Assembly: GCA_023461495.1 (NCBI GenBank)
Contig: JAEYLA010000277.1
Location: 1 to 15,823 of the forward strand
Reading direction: 5' to 3'
Origin: Bacillota bacterium
GTDB taxonomy: Bacteria > Bacillota > Clostridia > Christensenellales > CAG-138
Length of the DNA: 15,823 bases
Position numbers and translations under genes: made by a program. This document shows positions 7,233 to 13,100 of this stretch, piece by piece. The notes beneath the pieces are model-generated. The model was not told where the DNA came from. It saw only the letters and a list, made by a program, of their open reading frames with translations, and made no database searches. Positions within the stretch are counted from its first letter, which is position 1. The number at the start of each line of letters is the position of its first letter.

Positions 7233-7442
7233 AAAGGCGGCAAGCGCCGCTTCAGTTTCTTTTCTCGAGGGCTTTGCCCTCGACTCCCACCCAAGGGACA
7301 CATCCCTTGGGAATCCCATTTTACAAATGCCCTATCTTAGGGCGTTTGCATGTTGGGGTGCCAAGGGCCTTCGGCCCTTGGCCGGGTTTGGGTGTGGAAC
7401 ACCCAACGTCCCTTATCACCAAGCGGCAAACGCCGCCTTTTT
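7233..7442. repeat. Palindromic repeat-like element with six hairpins
   Basis: About 210 bases made almost entirely of hairpins. The outer two are inverted copies of each other: AAAGGCGGC...GCCGCTT at 7233-7252, and the same read from the other strand at 7421-7440, differing only in the loop. Inner stems are CGAGGGC/GCCCTCG (7266-7282), CCCAAGGGA/TCCCTTGGG (7290-7311), GCCCTA/TAGGGC (7329-7343), GCCAAGGGCC/GGCCCTTGGC (7360-7382) and TTGGGTGT/ACACCCAA (7388-7406). Each outer hairpin has an outward T-rich tail, so the block resembles a terminator pair around a structured core. It looks like a dispersed non-coding repeat (MITE or REP type). No target duplication is obvious and no second copy is in the window. 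Confidence 0.65.
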
Positions 7443-7450
7443 TATTTGTG

Positions 7451-9073
7451 TTAGATCAAGCCTTCCCATTTTTCCGTCAGGGACCGGATATCAGCCTCGA
7501 GGATGCTCAGCTTGAGTGGCATATCCGGGGAGCGCCGGATGAGGCTGCGGTCCACAAGGGATTTGAGCGCCGCAAGCTGATCCTGCAGCTTGTAGCCATA
7601 TGCCCTGCCCTTGATGTCCACGGCCTCCGGTTGCATGGTAACGGCAGCGGCAGCGGGCTCCCCTGCGCGCGCAAGCTCATACATCTCTCCCAAATGCGGC
7701 ACTACCGTTGTAAAACCCTTTGCTTGCAACGCACCCTGGAAGGAAAGCAGCGTCTCTTCTTCGCCATGGATCAGGAAAATTTCCTGGGGCTTGGGAGACA
7801 TGTTTCCTAGCCACGCAATCAGTTCCGATTTTCCGGCATGGCCGGAGAAGCCTTCGATCTGCACGATGCTTGCGTTGACGCGCACTTCCTCCCCAAACAG
7901 CTTCACCTTTTTTAAGCCGTCCACCAGCAGCCGCCCCAAGGTGCCCGCCGCCTGGTATCCGACAAACAGCACGGTGCTGTCCGCACGGTAGAGGTTGTGC
8001 TTGAGATGGTGGCGGATGCGTCCCGCATCCGCCATGCCGGAGGATGAGATGATGATCTTGCTGCCCTTCTCATCGTTGATAAGCTTGGATTCCTCCGCCG
8101 TCTGCGCCACGCGCAACGTGGGGAAATCAAAAGGCGAGCCTGTCTTTGCCATCTCCCTGGCTTCCTCGTCATAATAGCCTGCGGCGCTGCGTTCATAAAT
8201 CTTTGTCGCCTCAATGCCGAGGGGGCTGTCGATATACACCGGCACCTCTTTAAGCGCCGGCAAGAGCCCCTTTAGCAGGATGCGCTTGATATAGTATAAA
8301 AGCTCCTGCGTCCGACCTACGGCAAACGACGGAATCACGATATTGCCGCCGCGCGCAAGCGCCGCGCGGAATGCCTCCACAAGCTCCGCTTCCTTGGCGG
8401 CTTCTGTGCTCACTTCATGGTCGCGAGTGCCGTAGGTGCCCTCCATAACCACAAAGTCCGCCGTATCAATGGGCTCGGGGTCTTCGAGTATGGGCCTGTC
8501 CCCACGGCCGATATCGCCGGAGAACACCACCTTATTGGTCTTATGCCCTTCCGTCACCCACAATTCCGCAGCAGCGGAACCAAGCAGATGCCCGATATTC
8601 TTTAAACGCAGCTTTACGCCCGGGAACAGCTGCACCGCTTCATCATAGGAAATACCGCGGTAGAGCTTGAGCGCCGCCTGCGCGTCGTCAATATCGTACA
8701 TCGGCTCTACGGCAGGCTTGCCCGCGCGCAGGTTCTTCCTTGTCTGCCATTCGGCCTCCTGCATCTGGATGTGCGCGCTGTCGGGCAGCATGATGGTACA
8801 AAGCTGCGCCGTCGCTTCCGTACAGACGATGGGGCCGGAAAACCCGCGCTTGACGAGCAGGGGCAGCAAACCGCTGTGGTCAATGTGCGCGTGCGTCAAA
8901 ACGACCGCGCTGATCTCGTTAGGATCAAACGGAAACGCATCCTCGCCATAAATCCCCTTTGCGTCCGCGCCCTGGCGCATACCGCAGTCAATGAGAATTT
9001 TGCCGCCCTCCCAGGCGAGCATATGGCAGGAGCCGGTGACCGCGCGCGCCGCGCCGAAAAAAGCGATCTTCAT
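7451..9073 (-). CDS. MBL-fold/beta-CASP ribonuclease-like protein
   Basis: Predicted zinc-dependent RNA-processing hydrolase of the metallo-beta-lactamase/beta-CASP group (YSH1/CPSF-like), 540 residues, cytoplasmic. Metal motifs are visible in order: HAHIDH (61-66), GHLLGSA with His162, and SGDIGR with Asp187. GTYGTRDHE (212-220) follows. Beta-CASP features are PSFAVGRTQELLYYI (248-262), SSSGMADAGRIRHHL (343-357) and GFSGHAGKSEL with His412; IHGEEE (His436) completes the site. The last 80 or so residues extend past the core and look helical. ATG 9073 is chosen because AAGGA lies 8 bases upstream; a longer in-frame start at 9118 has no such site. It lies downstream of the degV pair in the same direction. 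The RNA substrate is unknown. Confidence 0.92.
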   Translation of the reverse strand: MKIAFFGAARAVTGSCHMLAWEGGKILIDCGMRQGADAKGIYGEDAFPFDPNEISAVVLTHAHIDHSGLLPLLVKRGFSGPIVCTEATAQLCTIMLPDSAHIQMQEAEWQTRKNLRAGKPAVEPMYDIDDAQAALKLYRGISYDEAVQLFPGVKLRLKNIGHLLGSAAAELWVTEGHKTNKVVFSGDIGRGDRPILEDPEPIDTADFVVMEGTYGTRDHEVSTEAAKEAELVEAFRAALARGGNIVIPSFAVGRTQELLYYIKRILLKGLLPALKEVPVYIDSPLGIEATKIYERSAAGYYDEEAREMAKTGSPFDFPTLRVAQTAEESKLINDEKGSKIIISSSGMADAGRIRHHLKHNLYRADSTVLFVGYQAAGTLGRLLVDGLKKVKLFGEEVRVNASIVQIEGFSGHAGKSELIAWLGNMSPKPQEIFLIHGEEETLLSFQGALQAKGFTTVVPHLGEMYELARAGEPAAAAVTMQPEAVDIKGRAYGYKLQDQLAALKSLVDRSLIRRSPDMPLKLSILEADIRSLTEKWEGLI

Positions 9074-9148
9074 ACAATAATTCCTTTTGTTTTCTTTTGC
9101 AGTATCCCCGTGGTTCATTGCTTGCTGAAACTGAAAAGAGCATAGGGC

Positions 9149-9180
9149 CGCTCAAGGGGCTTACTCCTTCTCCTTGAGCG
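9149..9180 (-). other. Hairpin across the stop codon of the second degV gene
   Basis: CGCTCAAGG (9149-9157) pairs perfectly with CCTTGAGCG (9172-9180). The loop contains the last codons and the TAA stop (9161-9163). On the minus strand a weak TCTTTT tract follows at some distance. It may be a leaky terminator or a 3'-end stabiliser that lowers expression of the downstream MBL gene. Confidence 0.45.
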
Positions 9181-10054
9181 CCGCGCGGCTCCTGCCAAAA
9201 TAGCACACCGCAAGCGTGCCCGGCCCGCAGTGGCAGCCGATGACAGGGCCGACCGGATGGATGCGCACATCTTTTACAGGAACCCCCTGGCGGAGCATTT
9301 CCTGCAGTATGAGTGCTTCGTCCATGCAGTCCGCCTGGCAAATGACGATTTCCTGCGTCTCCGGGCGGTCGATGGTGGCGGCGCAGCGTTCCACCAGGAA
9401 CCGAAGCGCGCGCTTGCGCCCCTTGATCTTTTCCAGCGGCACAAGCTGCCCTTCCTGGCTTTCATACAACACGGGCTTGATTTCAAGCACCGTGCCGAAG
9501 AAAGCGGCAGCGCCGCTCACGCGGCCCCCGCGCCTGAGATATTCGAGGTTATCAACCGTAAAGATCGCGCAGGCGCGCTGCTTATTCTCTTCTACCCACG
9601 TCTTGATTTCATCAAGCATGCGGCCCTCTTCCCGCATGCGGGTGGCTTCTTCCACCAGCAGTGCCAGCGGCGCTGAAATGGCAAGCGTATCCACAAGCTC
9701 GATGCGCCGATCCGGATATTTTTCCAGAAGCTCTCTTGCCGCAATCATCTCATTATGAAATGTGCCCGAAAGCGCGGAAGAAAATGCGATGTGCAGGATA
9801 TCCTTGCCCTGTTGTAGATAGGATTCAAAATATTCTATGATTTCGTTTGGATTGCGCTGGGCGGTGATCACGCTTGCGCCGTCTCGCATTTTCTGATAGA
9901 ACGCGGGGATGTCGGTCTCCCGCCCGAGATCATACGTCAGCTCCACGCCGTTGATCGTATACGGCATACGCAGTACGCTTACACCTGTACGGTCCTCCCA
10001 TGCAAACGGGAGCTCGGAATTGGATTCGGTCGTAATCACAAAGTTCTGATCCAT
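9161..10054 (-). CDS. DegV family protein (fatty-acid-binding, FakB-like)
   Basis: Protein of 297 residues. DegV/FakB proteins hold a fatty acid while the kinase FakA phosphorylates it, feeding exogenous fatty acids into phospholipids. Visible marks are ITTESNSELP near the start (usual S/T-D-S region), FSSALSGTF for the acyl-binding loop, TLAISAPLALLVEEA, LEYLRRGGRVSG and the C-terminal GPVIGCHCGPGTLAV with its conserved histidine. Length is normal for the family. ATG 10054 follows GGGAGG at about 8 bases. The second degV gene ends about 50 bases upstream, so the two are probably co-transcribed. No fakA-like DAK gene is in the window, so function rests on family only. Confidence 0.92.
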   Translation of the reverse strand: MDQNFVITTESNSELPFAWEDRTGVSVLRMPYTINGVELTYDLGRETDIPAFYQKMRDGASVITAQRNPNEIIEYFESYLQQGKDILHIAFSSALSGTFHNEMIAARELLEKYPDRRIELVDTLAISAPLALLVEEATRMREEGRMLDEIKTWVEENKQRACAIFTVDNLEYLRRGGRVSGAAAFFGTVLEIKPVLYESQEGQLVPLEKIKGRKRALRFLVERCAATIDRPETQEIVICQADCMDEALILQEMLRQGVPVKDVRIHPVGPVIGCHCGPGTLAVCYFGRSRAALKEKE

Positions 10055-10104
10055 CGGCAGAACCTCCCTTACAATATAATGTTGTTGGGTCACATGTTGC
10101 GGTG

Positions 10105-10977
10105 TCACTGCCTGCTGCTGCCAAAGAACGCAACACCGACAGCACCCGGCCCGGCGTAGGCGCCGCAGATGGGGCCCATGGGCAGCACCATGGCATCCGC
10201 GCAGCCCGCTTCGAGCAAAAGCCCGCTCAACTGCTCCGCAAGCTCGGGCGCATCCGCATGCGTGACGCCCACCACCTGCTTATTGAGCGCGTATCCGAGC
10301 CGCTCCACGCCCGCAACGAGCGTTGCCATGGCTTCCTCCTCATTGCGCGCCTTTGCTTCGGGCACCAATAAACCATCGCCGTCCATCCGCAGAATCACGC
10401 GGCGGCCCATCAGTTCCCCAATCGCGCCGCCCTCATACAAACCGCCCGCGCGCAGCCACCGGGTATCCTGCGGAAGCAGCAGCGCGTTGACATAGCGGCG
10501 GTTTTCCACCACCCATTTTGCGACTTCGTCGATGCTGCTGCCCTCGCGCCGCATGAACGCGGCCTCAAACGTAAGCATGCCCTGCGCTACTGCCGAGCAG
10601 AGCGTATCCACAATGACGATACGCCTTGTTGGATAGCGGGCAATAAGGTCCTCACGCGCATGCTGCGCCGCGACAAACGTGCGGCTCAAATGCCGGGACA
10701 GGGTGAGCATCAGGATATCCCGCCCCGCAATCAGATGCGGTTCCCACAGGGTAGAAAACGCCTCCGGCAGCACCGGGATGGTGGTGACCTCCGTGCCGTT
10801 GCGCATGGCAAAATAGAAGGCGGAAAGGTCCGTTTCCCGTCCAAGATCATAGGTATAGGCGGTATCGTCCATTTTGTAGTGCAAATGCGCAAGCTCTATC
10901 TGCTGCTGCTTTAACGTGCCCCATGGCATATCCGCACTCGTATCCGTGAAGAGCACATAGGCGTTTTCCTGGCTCAT
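10105..10977 (-). CDS. Divergent DegV family protein
   Basis: Protein of 290 residues related to its neighbour: both share TYDLGRETD, a DTL...A loop and a GP..G...GPG C-terminal motif. It departs from the family at key places. FSSALSGTF is replaced by LSRHLSRTF, and the conserved histidine of GPVIGCHCGPG is a tyrosine (GPICGAYAGPG). RRGGRVSG is also altered (RAGGLYEG). It may therefore bind a different ligand or act as a partner of the intact copy. ATG 10977 follows GAGGG at about 9 bases and is close behind a good promoter; an alternative start at 11004 lacks a clear ribosome site. It is the first gene of the leftward run degV-degV-MBL-moaB. Confidence 0.88.
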   Translation of the reverse strand: MSQENAYVLFTDTSADMPWGTLKQQQIELAHLHYKMDDTAYTYDLGRETDLSAFYFAMRNGTEVTTIPVLPEAFSTLWEPHLIAGRDILMLTLSRHLSRTFVAAQHAREDLIARYPTRRIVIVDTLCSAVAQGMLTFEAAFMRREGSSIDEVAKWVVENRRYVNALLLPQDTRWLRAGGLYEGGAIGELMGRRVILRMDGDGLLVPEAKARNEEEAMATLVAGVERLGYALNKQVVGVTHADAPELAEQLSGLLLEAGCADAMVLPMGPICGAYAGPGAVGVAFFGSSRQ

Positions 10978-11021
10978 AGCTGCGACCCTCTTACTATACA
11001 GCAATTTTTTCTGATGTTATC

Positions 11022-11050
11022 ATTATAGCCCATACATGCTGCATTTACAA
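11022..11050 (-). promoter_or_regulatory. Promoter of the degV pair
   Basis: On the minus strand TTGTAA (11050-11045) and TATAAT (11027-11022) are exactly 17 bases apart. The first degV start codon lies about 45 bases downstream. The -35 box overlaps the T-tract of the preceding terminator. Confidence 0.65.
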
Positions 11051-11096
11051 AAAAAATATGCCGTCACGGGGGCCTTAAGGGCGAACGCGACGGCAT
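11049..11096 (-). terminator. Intrinsic terminator after the zinc protease gene
   Basis: On the minus strand ATGCCGTC (11096-11089) pairs with GACGGCAT (11065-11058), followed by a run of T (11056-11049). The loop can fold further through its TTAAGG core. It begins about 30 bases past the protease stop codon. Confidence 0.8.
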
Positions 11097-11126
11097 GGAA
11101 AAGCCGGAGAAGAAACGCTTCAGCGG

Positions 11127-11828
11127 TCAACGACGGCGGCTGCGGTTTGCAATAGAAAGCAGCCGGACAAAGTTTGCAAGGCTCATAAGCGCCGCCACCA
11201 CATAGGTGAACGCTGCGGCGCGCAGCACCTTTTTGGCCTGCGGCACCTCTTCATAGCTCAAATATCCGCCGGAAGAAAGCATTTCAATGGCGCGGCTCGA
11301 CGCGTTAAACTCCACCGGCAGCGTCACCACCTGAAAGAGCAGCATGGCGCCAAAGAGAATTACTCCCAGCAGCGCAAGCCTATAGTTGCTAAACAGAAGC
11401 CCGGCAATCACGATCCAAGGCGCCGCCTGCGAACCAAAGTTTGCCACCGGCAGGATCGCGTTGCGCAGCCGGATGGGGACATACCCTTGCTCATACTGCA
11501 TCACATGGCCGATTTCATGCGCCGCAACGGCGATTGCCGCAACGGAGCGCTCCTGATACACGGCCTCGCTCAAGCCCACAATATTCGTCTTGGGATTGTA
11601 ATGGTCCGTCAGCTGCCCGCCGACAGGCGTCACCTGTACAAGGCTGCCCTCTCTACGCAGCAGCTCCTGCGCGATATGGAAGGCAGGCTTGTTTACGCTC
11701 GCCGTCACTTCTGCATATTTGCGGAAGGTCCGCTGTACGCCCGCCTGCGCAAGAAAAGCAAGCACCATTGCGCCCAAGACCAGCAATATGGTGCTGTCAT
11801 ATCCGCCGATGCCGATCGGAAAATACAT
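11127..11828 (-). CDS. YugP-like membrane zinc metallopeptidase
   Basis: Membrane protein of 233 residues matching the neutral zinc metallopeptidase family typified by YugP of Bacillus. HEIGH (104-108) supplies two zinc ligands and the catalytic glutamate; PVEFNASSRA (171-180) fits the third-ligand region. A hydrophobic helix near 12-30 and others near 136-172 and 203-224 place it in the membrane. NPKTNIVGLSE (78-88) is also typical. ATG 11828 is chosen because AGGAGG is 7 bases upstream; an earlier start at 11843 would lie over that site. An extended -10 (TGT-TATACT) is upstream and a terminator follows, so it is probably transcribed alone. Substrates of the family are poorly known. Confidence 0.93.
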   Translation of the reverse strand: MYFPIGIGGYDSTILLVLGAMVLAFLAQAGVQRTFRKYAEVTASVNKPAFHIAQELLRREGSLVQVTPVGGQLTDHYNPKTNIVGLSEAVYQERSVAAIAVAAHEIGHVMQYEQGYVPIRLRNAILPVANFGSQAAPWIVIAGLLFSNYRLALLGVILFGAMLLFQVVTLPVEFNASSRAIEMLSSGGYLSYEEVPQAKKVLRAAAFTYVVAALMSLANFVRLLSIANRSRRR

Positions 11829-11854
11829 GGAAAACCTCCTCACACTTTTTCTTT

Positions 11855-11863
11855 AGTATAACA
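11855..11863 (-). promoter_or_regulatory. Extended -10 promoter of the zinc protease gene
   Basis: On the minus strand TGT-TATACT (11863-11855) is an extended -10 box. TTGACG lies upstream, but 22 bases away, too far for a normal -35, so recognition would rest mainly on the extended -10. Confidence 0.45.
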
Positions 11864-11910
11864 CGTTCCCCGCACAATATATCGTCAAGCTTGTGAACGG
11901 TTTGTGAGAA

Positions 11911-12942
11911 TTAATCCTCCGTGATGTTGTCGATTTTGTCCCCTTCAAACGCAAACGAAAACACACGCACCGGGACAACGCCGTCCCTTTTTTCGTAAGT
12001 CAGGCCGATGGCTTTTTCCTGCCGGGAAAACGGCAGCCGGACTCCTGTGAACGCGCCGAAGAACTGCTGCATGGTATCAGGTGAAAGCCCTTCCTGCAAT
12101 CCTGCCGACAAATAGCCCATCGCCTCTTCCCATGCCTGCAGCATCACGGCCTCACAAAACGCGCGGATAAGCTGCCTGCCCGGGACGGGTATGGATGGCG
12201 TGTGCGTAAAAAAGCCGATGCTTGACGCATCCTTTTGATAGCCGCCGTCCACCAGGCGGTAAATCTCCTTGCGTTCGTGCTGCAGCAGCGTACCAAGGCG
12301 CGTAAAGCTTACCGCCTGCTCTTTTTGCATACCGACAGCGTCGCCGGAAATGCGCAGCTTCTCCCGGTACTCCTCATCAAGAATCAGCAGCATGCCGCCA
12401 TAGCCCGCAGGGAGATCGCCATCGGGCAAATCTGCCTCGCCCGCCACCACATACAGGTTGCCGTTGCCGCCTCGGCGCACGCTGCCCGTGCGTCCTTCCA
12501 ACAGCGTCGTGCCATAGAGAATGCGGATGCCGTCCTCTACGGCGAATTTCAGGCCGTTTTCATAATAGAGCGTTGCAACGCAGCCGTCCGGCAAGGAAAT
12601 CTGATCCGCCGTATAGGGGAACACAACCGCGGGCTGCACCGGAAGCTCCCCCGGAGAAAGCACGGCCTCAAAGATGCTGTCCGGCCATGCGTAAAGCTCC
12701 ACATCCGCACTCTGCACAGGAAGTGGCGCGCCCTTTTCAAAGCGCAGCTTGCGCACAACCGGATACAGGCTGCGCGCCGTATCCTGCAGCGGATATACGC
12801 CGATGTAATATTCCGTATCGTTGGAAAGAGGCAGCACAAGATGCCCCTCGGGCGAGGCTTCCCCCATCAGCCTGCCGTTGAGCTCCACCGCCGCATACGC
12901 ATGGCGCGTGCGCAAAAGCAGCATGGGCATATATGGTTTCAT
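11911..12942 (-). CDS. Conserved-looking protein of unknown function
   Basis: Soluble protein of 343 residues that I do not recognise. ATG 12942 follows GGAGG at 8 bases; earlier in-frame ATGs (12993, 12957) overlap or precede that site. No signal peptide or membrane helix is clear. Residues 1-240 are rich in short hydrophobic stretches, aromatics and glycines and look mostly beta, perhaps repeated sandwich-like units. A helical stretch near 259-300 (AFCEAVMLQAWEEAMGYL) followed by beta strands to the end resembles the layout of NTF2-like folds, but this is weak. It shares direction with the zinc protease, about 80 bases upstream of it, yet that gene has its own -10 box. The coding call is firm from start site, length and codon use; the function is unknown. 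Confidence 0.8.
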   Translation of the reverse strand: MKPYMPMLLLRTRHAYAAVELNGRLMGEASPEGHLVLPLSNDTEYYIGVYPLQDTARSLYPVVRKLRFEKGAPLPVQSADVELYAWPDSIFEAVLSPGELPVQPAVVFPYTADQISLPDGCVATLYYENGLKFAVEDGIRILYGTTLLEGRTGSVRRGGNGNLYVVAGEADLPDGDLPAGYGGMLLILDEEYREKLRISGDAVGMQKEQAVSFTRLGTLLQHERKEIYRLVDGGYQKDASSIGFFTHTPSIPVPGRQLIRAFCEAVMLQAWEEAMGYLSAGLQEGLSPDTMQQFFGAFTGVRLPFSRQEKAIGLTYEKRDGVVPVRVFSFAFEGDKIDNITED

Positions 12943-13100
12943 CCGCGTCACCTCCATATATATGCTATGCGCCGGATAGGGCATAATGAACAAAATTGTC
13001 TTGCAATTCGAAAAACGTTTTGATTATCAGCTTTAAGGTTTTAAAGACCTGTCAATCATTATATCTTAAAGAAAGATAATTTCTTGCAAGGAGTAGCGGT
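12943..13100. promoter_or_regulatory. Divergent intergenic region with several dyads
   Basis: This stretch separates a leftward GC-rich gene from the rightward AT-rich NTPase gene and should hold both promoters. It contains AATTG-N5-CAATT (12994-13008), the 10-base palindrome AAAACGTTTT (13012-13021), CTTTAA-N4-TTAAAG (13031-13046) and TATCTT-N5-AAGATA (13062-13078). GATAAT at 13075-13080 could be a -10 box. The base composition shifts from GC-rich to AT-rich at about 12990. Confidence 0.4.

Noticed and set aside
7233..7442. CRISPR array
   Set aside because: The block consists of different hairpins, not one repeat with spacers of even length, and no cas gene is near.
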